64,000 bases of DNA from Bacteroidales bacterium. GTDB taxonomy: Bacteria > Bacteroidota > Bacteroidia > Bacteroidales > UBA1556. A program made the position numbers and the translations under genes. The notes under the pieces were generated by a model. That model was not told the origin of the DNA, ran no database searches, and saw only the letters and a list, made by a program, of their open reading frames with translations. The stretch lies in NCBI GenBank assembly GCA_023146135.1, contig JAGLCR010000042.1, forward strand, positions 1 through 64,000, in the 5' to 3' direction. Of the stretch, positions 34,213 through 43,019 are shown in pieces. Numbering within the stretch: position 1 is the first letter of the stretch; each line of letters starts with the position of its first letter.

Positions 34213-34934
34213 GATTTATCCTTTCCAAAATTAAATGATAAACCAATTTGCCCAGCAATACCTCCAAGGTTTGTTTTTTTTTCAAAACCTGAGTGAGGAG
34301 CCCCAATATATTTTAATGTTTTGATGTTATTAGTGTATTCTATACCTATATTTAAAGAGATAGATTTTATTAATTGAATTTTGAGTCCAGAATTAACATA
34401 AAAACCAAAAGAATTGCCTTTTGCCTCATATGTTGGTTGCTCAAAAAAATTAGTTTCTGTATTTAGGTTCATAGAATAGGAGGGAATATAGTTTAATCCT
34501 GCACCAAAAAACATATTAACTCGGCTTTCTCTTTTTGTTTGCCCCGCATAGCCAATTTTTAGATTTATAATTTGTGCCTCGTTATGGAAAACATTTAAAT
34601 CTCCTGTCATTAAATAAGTTTTTGTTGGATATTCCAAATGATTTGTTAAAGACAAATAATTAAATCCCAAGTAAGCTCCAAGATAATTTTTGAAATAGTA
34701 ACAAACATGCATAGCGGGAGCAACGCCTTGTCCATAACCAGCACTGTTTGGAAAAGGATCGTAGTAGCCGTTTGGGATTGAGGCGTCCAATAAAGAGTTG
34801 TTCGCTTTCATATGCTCCGCTGTGGGAGTCCAAAATAAAGAGGATACACCTATTTCAATATGTCTTAACTGATTTGTTTGAGCTTTTGCTGCAATCGAAA
34901 TGATTATAAGTATAAATACTATTAATAGTTTCAT
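34209..34934 (-). CDS. outer-membrane beta-barrel protein (pair, upstream member)
   Basis: A 241-residue barrel-like protein. I start it at the ATG at 34934 (MKLLIVFILIIISIAAKAQ signal peptide). The frame could begin 11 codons earlier, at 34967, but a TATATTTG promoter box lies at 34957-34964, inside that extension. The mature part has amphipathic strands and ends GGIAGQIGLSFNFG, then a short polar tail. It shares the FW-PTA-H motif and overall layout with the next gene. No enzyme motif. Confidence 0.7.
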   Translation of the reverse strand: MKLLIVFILIIISIAAKAQTNQLRHIEIGVSSLFWTPTAEHMKANNSLLDASIPNGYYDPFPNSAGYGQGVAPAMHVCYYFKNYLGAYLGFNYLSLTNHLEYPTKTYLMTGDLNVFHNEAQIINLKIGYAGQTKRESRVNMFFGAGLNYIPSYSMNLNTETNFFEQPTYEAKGNSFGFYVNSGLKIQLIKSISLNIGIEYTNNIKTLKYIGAPHSGFEKKTNLGGIAGQIGLSFNFGKDKS

Positions 34935-34956
34935 ATTTGAATTAGTATTAGAAATC

Positions 34957-34964
34957 CAAATATA
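34957..34964 (-). promoter_or_regulatory. promoter -7 box of the barrel pair
   Basis: TATATTTG on the minus strand, 22 bases before the ATG at 34934; it decides the start codon of that gene. Confidence 0.55.
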
Positions 34965-34972
34965 CAAAAAAA

Positions 34973-34998
34973 ACCGTTAATTTATTAACGGTTTTTTT
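34973..34998. terminator. bidirectional intrinsic terminator
   Basis: ACCGTTAA TTTA TTAACGGT is a perfect 8-bp stem with A and T runs on either side. It lies downstream of the lipoprotein gene at 35092, just before the barrel-pair promoter. Confidence 0.8.
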
Positions 34999-35091
34999 TA
35001 ATACAATGCTTTTAATAAGCCACTTCAGCTACATTCAACTCGGCTTGTGTTGAGTTAATAACCAAGCCATTTTGATTCTGTGTTGAATGAT

Positions 35092-35769
35092 CTAATTATT
35101 CATACCAGAGGTATCTAATTCGGCAGTATTCAATGAATCTGACAATCTTGCCATTTCATTTATAGTAGCATAGTTATCGATGGTGTAAAAAACAGATAGT
35201 GCCTTTGCAGTATAATCAACATTTTTTTCAATTACTACTAGGTCTTCTTTGGAATAGCCATCATTATTAATGTCAACAGTATATTCGGTTAGTTTTTGAT
35301 TGGCAGCATCTTTACCATCCATCAATTGTATTTGCTTAATAGCAACAAAATGCATTCCCCATTCGATCATAAATTGACTTAGAAAGCCGATTTTTTCTAA
35401 TTCTTGTTTTCCCTCATCAGCATTAGCATAACCGTGTTCGGTAAAAAATGTATTTATAGTTTGATGATTAAGATTTGCCTGCTTGATAGAGTCCATACTT
35501 AGAAAATCATCAATGGTTTTTATTACTTGGTTCCATTCTTCATCGCTAATTTTTCGTTCAGTAGTAACAATATCCATTTTTGCCAATATAGCTTTAGAGA
35601 ACACCTTGTCGCTGTCATCAGCACCCATTTCTTCTTGCATTTCCTCGGCATTTTGTGAGATTTCTTTCATCTTATTCATTTGACTCATTATACCACCGTC
35701 GTCAGACCCGCCACATGAACTCATAAAGGCGAGTGCTGGAATTAATAATACTAATAATATTTTTTTCAT
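35092..35769 (-). CDS. lipoprotein of unknown function
   Basis: A 225-residue lipoprotein. MKKILLVLLIPALAFMSSC is a signal peptide II with the lipidated Cys followed by GGSDDGG. I start at ATG 35769; an upstream in-frame start at 35802 would lie on the promoter -7 box (35800-35807). The mature part is mostly helical and acidic (NKMKEISQNAEEMQEEMG; VIEKNVDYTAKALSVFYTIDNYA), with no recognised domain. It has its own promoter and a strong terminator downstream. Confidence 0.72.
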   Translation of the reverse strand: MKKILLVLLIPALAFMSSCGGSDDGGIMSQMNKMKEISQNAEEMQEEMGADDSDKVFSKAILAKMDIVTTERKISDEEWNQVIKTIDDFLSMDSIKQANLNHQTINTFFTEHGYANADEGKQELEKIGFLSQFMIEWGMHFVAIKQIQLMDGKDAANQKLTEYTVDINNDGYSKEDLVVIEKNVDYTAKALSVFYTIDNYATINEMARLSDSLNTAELDTSGMNN

Positions 35770-35799
35770 AAGTTTTGAATTTGTTAGTTTATAATAGCC

Positions 35800-35807
35800 C
35801 AAAAGTA
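35800..35807 (-). promoter_or_regulatory. promoter -7 box of the lipoprotein gene
   Basis: TACTTTTG on the minus strand, 30 bases before the chosen ATG. Confidence 0.5.
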
Positions 35808-35919
35808 AGAATATTATAAACTGATTATAAGAAAAAGTGCAATTATTTCGTATATTGAAATAGGCAAAAGAGAGAGGGCTAAATCAATAAATTGAGTTGA
35901 ATGGTGAGACTATAGGACA

Positions 35920-35948
35920 AAAAAAAAGCTCGTCAATAATGACGAGCT
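35920..35948 (-). terminator. terminator of the cold-shock gene
   Basis: AGCTCGTCA / TGACGAGCT, a 9-bp perfect stem around an ATAA loop, with a T run on the minus strand, about 27 bases past the csp stop. Confidence 0.8.
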
Positions 35949-35974
35949 CAATAAGTTCAATTGGATAAAGCAAA

Positions 35975-36166
35975 TTATAATACTTTCACATTAACTGCGT
36001 TCATTCCTTTTTTACCTTCTTTAAGTTCAAACTCAACTGCATCGCCTTCGCGAATTTCGTCGATTAAACCTGAGATGTGTACGAAGTGTTCGTTTTCTGA
36101 CTCGTCTTCTTTAATGAAACCAAAACCTTTGGTGTCGTTGAAGAACTTTACTGTTCCTTTAATCAT
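35975..36166 (-). CDS. cold-shock protein, CspA family
   Basis: A 63-residue single OB-fold protein. The RNA-binding motifs are KGFGFIK (RNP1) and HFVHIS (RNP2), and the start MIKGTVKFFNDTKG is typical. It binds single-stranded RNA or DNA and melts RNA structures. It has its own TATCTTTG promoter and a terminator. The neighbouring gene upstream is the RNA helicase RhlE, a functional partner in RNA unwinding at low temperature. Confidence 0.95.
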   Translation of the reverse strand: MIKGTVKFFNDTKGFGFIKEDESENEHFVHISGLIDEIREGDAVEFELKEGKKGMNAVNVKVL

Positions 36167-36197
36167 TGTATTAATTTTATTAGTTATTTATAATGCG

Positions 36198-36205
36198 CAA
36201 AGATA
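36198..36205 (-). promoter_or_regulatory. promoter -7 box of the cold-shock gene
   Basis: TATCTTTG on the minus strand, 31 bases before the ATG and 40 bases after the rhlE stop. Confidence 0.6.
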
Positions 36206-36245
36206 ATATTATATCCATTGCATCGATGTTTTTTAACAATTATTT

Positions 36246-37529
36246 TTATTTATTTGTGTGTTTATTTGAATTTGATCTTCCAAAAGGCTTGTTTTTAGAC
36301 TCTTGTCTTTCTTTATTACGATTAAAATCATGCTTTTTCTTTTTGCGAGGAGGCCGAGTTTGCCTTTTTACAGGGGTTTCATCCTCAGTTCCATCATCAA
36401 TAAAGGGGTGTTCTTTAATAATTGGAATGTTTTGATGTATTAATTTTTGAATATCTTTCAAATAGGGGCGTTCTTCTTTCATGCAGAAAGAAATGGCTAT
36501 TCCGCTTGCACTTGCTCTTCCAGTTCGGCCAATACGATGAACATAAGTTTCGGGTATATTTGGCAGGTCGTAGTTTACTACCAGCTCCAAGTCACTTACA
36601 TCGATACCTCTTGCGGCAATATCAGTAGCTACTAAAACATGTAACGCTCCATCTTTAAATGCATTCAGTGCTTTTTGTCGCGCATTTTGCGATTTATTTC
36701 CATGAATGGCTGCTGCTTGAATCTTAGCCTTGATTAGCATACGCACTATCTTATCTGCTCCATGCTTGGTGCGTGAAAAAACTAAGGCCGTTTGCACAGG
36801 GTTTTCTTGAAGCAAGTGTATCAATAGTTTTATTTTCGATTTTTTACTTACGTAATAGAGTGCCTGATCCACCCTTTCGGCGGTAGCTTGCTGTGGCTGA
36901 ATGGTAACCTTTTCTGGATTTCCTAATATTTTTTGTGATAGCTTCACAATGTCTGGTGGCATAGTGGCTGAGAAAAATAAGCTCTGTCGTCTTTTTGGTA
37001 AAAGAGCTACAATCTTACGTATATCATGAATAAAGCCCATGTCGAGCATGTGGTCAGCCTCGTCTAAAACGGAGAATTCGACATCACGTAATGTTATAAA
37101 TCCTTGATTGATAAGGTCGAGCAGTCGCCCTGGTGTAGCTACTAATACATCAACACCTCTATGCAAAGCATCGGTTTGCTTACCTTGTTTAACTCCGCCA
37201 AATATCACGGTGTTTTTTATTCCTGTATATTTCGCATAGGTAGTAAAGCTTTCGCCAATTTGAATGGCCAGTTCTCTTGTGGGAGTTACAACTAGGGCGC
37301 GTACTTTTGGCGGTCTTACTGACCTTTGCGTTGATTTATATAGATGTTGAATAATGGGAATAGCAAAAGCTGCCGTTTTTCCAGTACCCGTTTGTGCACA
37401 GCCCAATAAATCTTTTCTTCTAAGTAGTATCGGAATAGATTGTTCTTGAATGGGAGTGGGGTGGGTGTAGCCTTCATCGTTGAGGGCTTTTAGTATGGGA
37501 TCAATTATCCCTAAATCTTTGAATTGCAT
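36246..37529 (-). CDS. rhlE: DEAD-box ATP-dependent RNA helicase, RhlE type
   Basis: A 427-residue DEAD-box helicase. In order: the Q motif PTPIQEQSIP, AQTGTGKT (motif I), PTRELAIQ (Ia), DEADHMLDMGF (II), SATMP (III), ALVFSRTKHGADKI (IV), ATDIAARGID (V) and HRIGRTGR (VI). The last 50 residues are a basic, Lys/Arg-rich tail that binds RNA. It unwinds short RNA duplexes in ribosome assembly or decay. Its neighbour is a cold-shock protein, but a promoter lies between them. A TACCTTTG box precedes the gene. Confidence 0.93.
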   Translation of the reverse strand: MQFKDLGIIDPILKALNDEGYTHPTPIQEQSIPILLRRKDLLGCAQTGTGKTAAFAIPIIQHLYKSTQRSVRPPKVRALVVTPTRELAIQIGESFTTYAKYTGIKNTVIFGGVKQGKQTDALHRGVDVLVATPGRLLDLINQGFITLRDVEFSVLDEADHMLDMGFIHDIRKIVALLPKRRQSLFFSATMPPDIVKLSQKILGNPEKVTIQPQQATAERVDQALYYVSKKSKIKLLIHLLQENPVQTALVFSRTKHGADKIVRMLIKAKIQAAAIHGNKSQNARQKALNAFKDGALHVLVATDIAARGIDVSDLELVVNYDLPNIPETYVHRIGRTGRASASGIAISFCMKEERPYLKDIQKLIHQNIPIIKEHPFIDDGTEDETPVKRQTRPPRKKKKHDFNRNKERQESKNKPFGRSNSNKHTNK

Positions 37530-37549
37530 TTATTTGTTTTAATGAGCGG

Positions 37550-37557
37550 CAAAGGTA
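37550..37557 (-). promoter_or_regulatory. promoter -7 box of rhlE
   Basis: TACCTTTG on the minus strand, 20 bases before the ATG. Confidence 0.55.
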
Positions 37558-37660
37558 GGTTAAATATAGGAAGTCGCTAAATGCTACAATTACTCATTTC
37601 TTATTTTTGTGTTGATGGTTAATCGTAATAGTCATTAATTATTGTAAAACATATAAATAA

Positions 37661-37713
37661 TATCGAAAAACGATAAAAAAGTATTGATATAAGATAAAAT
37701 ATATTTATATTTG
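37661..37713 (+). promoter_or_regulatory. promoter and candidate operator of the DUF2975/XRE pair
   Basis: TTG at 37684-37686 and TATATTTG at 37706-37713 form a Bacteroidota promoter. Just upstream is the inverted repeat TATCGAAAAACGATA (37661-37675), a plausible site for the XRE regulator encoded second in the operon. Confidence 0.55.
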
Positions 37714-37740
37714 CCAAATTAATAATTAAGCTAATATGTT

Positions 37741-38370
37741 ATGAAAACACAAAAGTCTCCTTTAAGTATTAGAATTATCTATTGGATTAGTACGGGTTCA
37801 ATAGCCTTATTGGCAATGGTATTTGTTGCTGCGCTTATTTTTAATGTTCTATTATACACCGATTTTTTCGGCAATAATATGCAATTGCATGTGCAGTTTC
37901 CTGTAAAAATTGATTTCTTGGAAACGGGAACGCTTAGTCTAAATGGTCAAGATGTTGACGTCGAATTTGTGGAAGCGTCTTCCAAAATACACTTTTTTAA
38001 TACCCCTAGTTTTATTACTAAGAAAGCAGGTATTGCCATACTGATTGTTACTTCATTTGCTATTTATCTATTATGGGTTTTCCGAAAATTCATTATGAAT
38101 GTAAAGAATGGTTTAACTTTCAATATTGAGAATATATCATTATTGAAAAAGCTATCCTATGGTTTACTCGGCTTTTGGTTGTTCTCCATTATTTATATGC
38201 AGTTTCTATATTATTATATTGCCAAGAATATTGAAATGGCTAACATTAGAATAAGCCACGATTTTACTGATCAATCGAATGTATTGTTGTTTGCATTATT
38301 TATTTGGGTTTTAGCTCATATATTTATTACAGGCTTAAAATTGCAAGAAGAACAAGATTTAACCGTATAG
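37741..38370 (+). CDS. DUF2975-type membrane protein
   Basis: A 209-residue protein with four hydrophobic segments (about residues 10-35, 95-115, 140-160 and 178-195) and a predicted outside loop between the first two. The pattern and its partner, a small YozG-like XRE regulator 2 bases downstream, fit the DUF2975 family, which is usually paired this way. The pair looks like a sensor/regulator module. What it senses is unknown. Confidence 0.75.
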   Translation: MKTQKSPLSIRIIYWISTGSIALLAMVFVAALIFNVLLYTDFFGNNMQLHVQFPVKIDFLETGTLSLNGQDVDVEFVEASSKIHFFNTPSFITKKAGIAILIVTSFAIYLLWVFRKFIMNVKNGLTFNIENISLLKKLSYGLLGFWLFSIIYMQFLYYYIAKNIEMANIRISHDFTDQSNVLLFALFIWVLAHIFITGLKLQEEQDLTV

Positions 38371-38372
38371 AT

Positions 38373-38591
38373 ATGGCAGTAATAGTAAATTTAGATGTAA
38401 TGTTGGCTCGTCGAAAGATGAGTCTAACAGAGTTGTCAGCACGAGTGGGGATTACTATGGCTAATCTTTCGATATTGAAAAAAGGAAAAGCCAAAGCTAT
38501 TCGCTTTACCACTTTGGATGCCATTTGTAAGGTATTGGATTGCCAACCGGGTGACATTTTAGAGTATCAGGGAGAGAAAATTAGAGATTAG
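38373..38591 (+). CDS. small XRE-family regulator, YozG-like
   Basis: A 72-residue helix-turn-helix protein: MAVIVNLDVMLARRKMSLTE, LSARVGITMANLSILKKGK, LDAICKVLDCQPGDILEY. The start is the ATG 2 bases after the DUF2975 stop; longer readings would overlap that gene. The CQPGDIL motif is characteristic of the YozG group. It probably regulates its own operon through the TATCG-N5-CGATA repeat. Its 3' end overlaps the convergent porin gene by 4 bases. Confidence 0.85.
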   Translation: MAVIVNLDVMLARRKMSLTELSARVGITMANLSILKKGKAKAIRFTTLDAICKVLDCQPGDILEYQGEKIRD

Positions 38592-39700
38592 GGTACTGGG
38601 TAGTTAAAGTTATAATAGAACCCAGCGGCAAAGGTGTGCAGATTGCTTTTTTTGCCATTACTTAAAGTGCTACCGTCAATTTTGAATCCAGTAAATAATA
38701 CTGTATTAAGTGAAAACCGACGAGCAATCTCGAATGAATACCAATTGGAGTAGTACTTTAATCCTTCGCTATTAAGCGGAGCCATAAAGGAAACATTGTT
38801 TACAAAGGACCAACGTTTATCCTTGCCAAAGTTTATTTTTAGATTATACTCGATAGCATAGCCTTTATAAAATTTATGTAGGTCGGTATATTCATGATTA
38901 TTAAATAATAGCCCAATAATAGCGAAGTGTACATTCTTTTTATCGAAACCAAAATATCCAGAAAACATTTCATCATTCACTTTTGCCTCCCCATGAGTTA
39001 TACTATCCACACCATCAAAAACTTTAGCATAGGAAAATCCAATTGTGAAGTCGCTAAAATCATACGACATAGCGGCTGACATTGCATCAACAAGTTTTTT
39101 ATTTTGAGCGCTTCTGGTCCTAAATTGCCCTTGTACTCCAATATAAATTGGTCCTTTGTCTAGTTCGTATGCTACTGCTTGATCTGCTCTACCCGTGCCA
39201 GAAGGCCCCCCGTCAGTTCCAGCATTATATACGCCAATAGCATCACCTCCAAACATATACATATTGTCAACATTACCAGCAAGAGTATAATGAACGCCCC
39301 ATCTTTTTCCCATAGTTATATTACCATAAGGAGTGCCAATGCCAATAAATCCTTGTCGTGCATAAAATGTTTGGTCCACTTTGCCATATTGTTCGCCAGG
39401 GTCAGCAGAAATGCTTACATAGTCGTTACGGTCAACCAAGTGTAAGCCAACTTCGGCTTTGGTGTAGAAATAGTATTTATCAGACTCGTCAAAATACCAT
39501 TTCCCCTTCAATCCAATACGAGGAACAATTTCAACTACCGCAGCGCCTAATCGACTGGCGCCAAGTGCATACTCGAAAGTGCCGTAGGGAACCACAGATT
39601 TGAGTAAATCAGCTGCTTTGGATGTGGAGTCTTTTTCTTGGGCAAAACCACTTAGTATTGACAGTTGAAACGCAAAAAATATAAGTAGTAATCTTTTCAT
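38588..39700 (-). CDS. porin-like outer-membrane protein
   Basis: A 370-residue protein with a signal peptide (MKRLLLIFFAFQLSILSGFA). Strand-rich sequence with GTFEYALGASRLG, ARQGFIGIGTPYGNITMGKRWG (the conserved constriction-loop region of general porins) and MSYDFSDFTIGFSYAKVF; it ends FAAGFYYNFNYPVP. This resembles trimeric general porins (Porin_4 type). It should allow diffusion of small solutes. Monocistronic. The extreme C-terminus lacks the terminal Phe but has FYYNFNY just before it. Confidence 0.78.
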   Translation of the reverse strand: MKRLLLIFFAFQLSILSGFAQEKDSTSKAADLLKSVVPYGTFEYALGASRLGAAVVEIVPRIGLKGKWYFDESDKYYFYTKAEVGLHLVDRNDYVSISADPGEQYGKVDQTFYARQGFIGIGTPYGNITMGKRWGVHYTLAGNVDNMYMFGGDAIGVYNAGTDGGPSGTGRADQAVAYELDKGPIYIGVQGQFRTRSAQNKKLVDAMSAAMSYDFSDFTIGFSYAKVFDGVDSITHGEAKVNDEMFSGYFGFDKKNVHFAIIGLLFNNHEYTDLHKFYKGYAIEYNLKINFGKDKRWSFVNNVSFMAPLNSEGLKYYSNWYSFEIARRFSLNTVLFTGFKIDGSTLSNGKKSNLHTFAAGFYYNFNYPVP

Positions 39701-39741
39701 ATCTTGAAAATATAATTCTATTCTTCTTGGTAAAGGTATAG

Positions 39742-39783
39742 AAAAAGCCGCTAATTCCGATTACATTTCGTGAATTAGCGGCT
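39742..39783 (-). terminator. terminator of the S9 peptidase gene
   Basis: AGCCGCTAATT / AATTAGCGGCT, an 11-bp perfect stem with a T run on the minus strand, 20 bases past the stop codon. Confidence 0.8.
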
Positions 39784-39802
39784 ATTAAAAAAAATTATGT
39801 AA

Positions 39803-41908
39803 TTACTTTTTCAAATTCTCATCCAAGAAACGCTTGAATTCGCGCTGCCAAACGATAGAGTTTTGTGGTCGAACCACAAAATGCGACTCTTCAGGGAAGA
39901 ATAAAAAGCGGCTTGGAATGCCTCGTAGTTGTGCTGCATTAAATGCTTCCATGCTTTGTGTATAAGGAATACGCAAGTCATTTTCGCCAGTAATAACCAA
40001 GATTGGAGTATCCCAGTTTCCTACAAATTTATGAGGAGAAAAATTATAGCTTTTTGGTTTTGGATTTTCCCAATAAGCACCGCCCATATCATGGTGTACA
40101 AAGAATGTTTCCTCGGTAGAGGCATACATCGACTCAAAGTTGAAAATACCACAATGCGATATAAAGGCTGAGAATCTTCCTTCGTGATGTCCTGCTAAAT
40201 AATATACAGAGAACCCACCATAACTGGCTCCAATGGCTCCCAAGTTATCATTATCCACATATGACTCTTTAGCCAGTTCATCAATAGCCGAAAGATAATC
40301 TTTTATGTTTTGTCCGCCATAATCACCACTAATTTGGTCGTTCCACTCTTGCCCAAATGTAGGTAAGCCACGACGGTTTGGTGCAACTACAATATAGCCG
40401 TTAGAGGCCATTACTTGGAAATTCCAACGATAGCTGAAGAACTGACTTACTGCACTCTGAGGTCCTCCTTGACAATAAAGCAAAGTAGGGTAGGTCTTTG
40501 TTGAATCAAAATCTGGTGGGTAAATAACCCAAGTTAACATTTGCTTACCGTCAGTGGTTTCTATCCAACGTTTCTCAAAGTTTGCAGGATGCAAATGATC
40601 CAAAATAGCTTTATTGATAAAACTTATTTGCGTTTGATTTCCATCAAAGTCTACAGAGTAGATATCGCTTGGAACCACCATGGTATTGCGACAAGCGATT
40701 AGTTTATCATCAAGCAACTGGTAGTCGGTGTAGTTATGGTCTCCTTGAGTAATCTGTGTGATTTGTTTAGTAGCCACATCCATTTTATAGAGTTGGTAGG
40801 TTGCGTGGATACCACTAATAAAAAATAATGTACTTCCATCAGCACTCCAAGAATAATGATTTGAGCTTTGGTCAAAACCTTCTGTTAATTCTACTGTTTC
40901 GTTAGTGGCAAAATCAATCATCATAATGCGACTTTTGTCGGCCTCAAAACCTGGAGTAGCCATGCTGCGCCAAACGAGTTTTGTTCCATCAGGAGAATAT
41001 ACTGGATCGTAATCATAACCATCAAATCCTTTTTCGGTCATATTTGAAGTTTCGCCACTGGTAATATCATAAATGTATATCTCTGAATTAGTTTGCGTGG
41101 CAAAGTCTTTTCCAAATACTTTTTTGCATGCATAAGCAATTTTGCTTGCGTCAGGAGCCCAATTGATTTGTTCCAAACCTCCCCAAGGTCCGATGGGAGT
41201 GTCCCATTTTTCACCAGGCATAATATCTTTTAGTTCACCAATTTTGCCATCTGCATAATCTGCAATAAAAATATGACTAAAGCTAGCATCTGTCCAATGA
41301 TCCCAATGGCGATACATAAGATCGTCAATAATACGCACATTAGCTTTTTGCATATCTGGGTATCTTTCGTGGGTTGTTTGCATTACTTTTACGTCTTTAG
41401 TAAAAAGAATCTTACTTCCATCAGGGCTCCATTTGAAACTTCCAACTCCACCTTCGATATCAGTAATTTTTTTGGCTCCACTTCCATCTGGATTAACAGC
41501 CCATATTTGAACAGAGCCACTCTTGGCACTTAAAAAGTGAATCATTTTGCCCGATGGGCACCAAACGGCATTAAACTCACTGCCTTTGCAATGAGTAATT
41601 TGAATAGGATCGCCACCAATAGTTGGCATAACATATAAATCACGATTTCCATTATTGTTTTCCACATTATAGCGTGAAATACCAAATAATACAAAATTAC
41701 CATCAGGAGAAACTTGAATGCCACTTACCCGTCCGAGTTTCCATAAAACTTCTGGCGTCATAATGTTTGGAAGGTCTTCAATGTTTTCTGTCGCTGGAGT
41801 TGATTTTGCCATTTTTGAATGACCATTATTTTCTTTCTCCACTTTAATATGGTCACATGATACCATAAAAAGCACCACAATTGCGAGTAATAGATTTATC
41901 TTTTTCAT
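39803..41908 (-). CDS. S9 (prolyl oligopeptidase) family peptidase, lipoprotein
   Basis: A 701-residue exported serine peptidase. MKKINLLLAIVVLFMVSC is a lipoprotein signal. Residues about 50-420 form a TolB-like propeller with repeated SPDG/SADG blades (VSPDGNFVLF, WSPDGSKILF, YSPDGTKLVW). The C-terminal alpha/beta hydrolase has the nucleophile in GASYGGFS, Asp in ITGENDLRIP and His in EESHFVVRP. It resembles bacterial DPP5 and acylaminoacyl peptidases that release dipeptides in the periplasm. It is 27 bases downstream of the TPR lipoprotein gene and probably co-transcribed with it. Confidence 0.88.
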   Translation of the reverse strand: MKKINLLLAIVVLFMVSCDHIKVEKENNGHSKMAKSTPATENIEDLPNIMTPEVLWKLGRVSGIQVSPDGNFVLFGISRYNVENNNGNRDLYVMPTIGGDPIQITHCKGSEFNAVWCPSGKMIHFLSAKSGSVQIWAVNPDGSGAKKITDIEGGVGSFKWSPDGSKILFTKDVKVMQTTHERYPDMQKANVRIIDDLMYRHWDHWTDASFSHIFIADYADGKIGELKDIMPGEKWDTPIGPWGGLEQINWAPDASKIAYACKKVFGKDFATQTNSEIYIYDITSGETSNMTEKGFDGYDYDPVYSPDGTKLVWRSMATPGFEADKSRIMMIDFATNETVELTEGFDQSSNHYSWSADGSTLFFISGIHATYQLYKMDVATKQITQITQGDHNYTDYQLLDDKLIACRNTMVVPSDIYSVDFDGNQTQISFINKAILDHLHPANFEKRWIETTDGKQMLTWVIYPPDFDSTKTYPTLLYCQGGPQSAVSQFFSYRWNFQVMASNGYIVVAPNRRGLPTFGQEWNDQISGDYGGQNIKDYLSAIDELAKESYVDNDNLGAIGASYGGFSVYYLAGHHEGRFSAFISHCGIFNFESMYASTEETFFVHHDMGGAYWENPKPKSYNFSPHKFVGNWDTPILVITGENDLRIPYTQSMEAFNAAQLRGIPSRFLFFPEESHFVVRPQNSIVWQREFKRFLDENLKK

Positions 41909-41935
41909 CTGTTCTATTGTTTAATTAATCTGTTG

Positions 41936-42946
41936 TTAACGTGTCATATCATCAATACGATTTATTCCTTCTAAGGCTTTGTCGTAATTATTTTTTAATT
42001 GTAGTGCATGCATATAGTCGATCCTTGCTTTTTGAACATCGCCTAGTATTTCATAGCAAAGTCCACGATTATAATAAGCTTCAATATAGTCCGGCTGTAC
42101 TTCAATTGCCTTTGAAAAGTATATGATAGCCTCATCATGAACTTTAAGTAATTGCATGTATATATAGCCAGTATTATAGTATGAGTATGGAAAATTAGGC
42201 TTAACCTTCATTAACGTACGATAGGTTTCAAAAGCTTCATTCAAATAATCATTGTTTTGGTAAAACATGCCAAGATTGTAATAAGCCATTTCACTTAGGG
42301 AGTCGATAGCTATTGCATTATTGAAGTATTGAATTGCAATAGCATCTCTTTTTGCTGAATAAATAATCCCAAGTTCTATATTTGCATTATAATTTTGATG
42401 GTCGTTTTTCAGGCATTGCATAAAATTATCAATAGCTCGTGTTGTATCTCTTAGTTCTTTATAGGTATATGCGCGCATAAAGTATGCTTTAGAATTGTAA
42501 GGGTCGTGATCTAAAACGGCATTGGCAAAAGTGAAAACATCCTGGTACTTACGAACCATAAGGTTTATTTCACCCATTTTTAGTAGGGCTTCGATATTAT
42601 TAGGGTTTATACTAAGAACTTTTTTTAGTACTCCCATGGAATTTTTAAGTTGACCTGATGCTAAAAAATAATCAGCTAGGCTTAAGTAATATGAAGTGTT
42701 GTCGGGGTCAATATTAATGGCCGCTTGTATATCTGCTATTGCGAGATTAAATTGGTTGGCATTCATGTGCATTTCGGCTCTTTGAGACAAAAAAACTGCA
42801 TTATTTGGATCATGATCAATTTTTTCATGCAGCATTTCAAGGCTATCTGTTGGAGTATTGTCCGTGTTTGAACCTTTATTTACTTGTCCTTCGCACGAAT
42901 ATAGAAATAAACTAGAAAATAATAATATGGAAATAATTTTATTCAT
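41936..42946 (-). CDS. TPR-repeat lipoprotein
   Basis: A 336-residue protein. MNKIISILLFSSLFLYSC is a lipoprotein signal with Cys18. The rest is about eight tetratricopeptide repeats from residue 45 to the end (AIADIQAAINIDPDNTSYY, AIQYFNNAIAIDSLSEMAYY, AIIYFSKAIEVQPDYIEAYY). TPR scaffolds mediate protein interactions; here in the periplasm or at the outer membrane. It likely shares a transcript with the S9 peptidase that follows, suggesting a scaffold for that enzyme, though this is only inferred. Confidence 0.82.
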   Translation of the reverse strand: MNKIISILLFSSLFLYSCEGQVNKGSNTDNTPTDSLEMLHEKIDHDPNNAVFLSQRAEMHMNANQFNLAIADIQAAINIDPDNTSYYLSLADYFLASGQLKNSMGVLKKVLSINPNNIEALLKMGEINLMVRKYQDVFTFANAVLDHDPYNSKAYFMRAYTYKELRDTTRAIDNFMQCLKNDHQNYNANIELGIIYSAKRDAIAIQYFNNAIAIDSLSEMAYYNLGMFYQNNDYLNEAFETYRTLMKVKPNFPYSYYNTGYIYMQLLKVHDEAIIYFSKAIEVQPDYIEAYYNRGLCYEILGDVQKARIDYMHALQLKNNYDKALEGINRIDDMTR

Positions 42947-42972
42947 TTGATTGTAAATCTGGTAATAATGTT

Positions 42973-43005
42973 TAAAAAAAAGGAGCGCAATTCCCCACGC
43001 TCCTT
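42973..43005 (-). terminator. terminator of recA
   Basis: AAGGAGCG / CGCTCCTT, an 8-bp stem with a 10-base loop followed by a T run on the minus strand, 15 bases past the recA stop. Confidence 0.82.
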
Positions 43006-43019
43006 TCTATTTATTTCGA

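Noticed and set aside
34935-34967. Longer start for the upstream barrel protein
   Set aside because: It would cover the promoter -7 box and push the signal peptide inside; ATG 34934 is better.
35770-35802. Longer start for the lipoprotein gene
   Set aside because: It overlaps the TACTTTTG promoter box; ATG 35769 gives a clean lipoprotein signal.
38304-38372. Longer start for the small XRE regulator
   Set aside because: It would overlap the DUF2975 gene by 67 bases; the ATG 2 bases after that stop gives the normal family length.
41273-41533. Frames antisense to the S9 peptidase, and similar antisense frames elsewhere
   Set aside because: They lie within confident genes on the opposite strand and lack start context or recognisable motifs.
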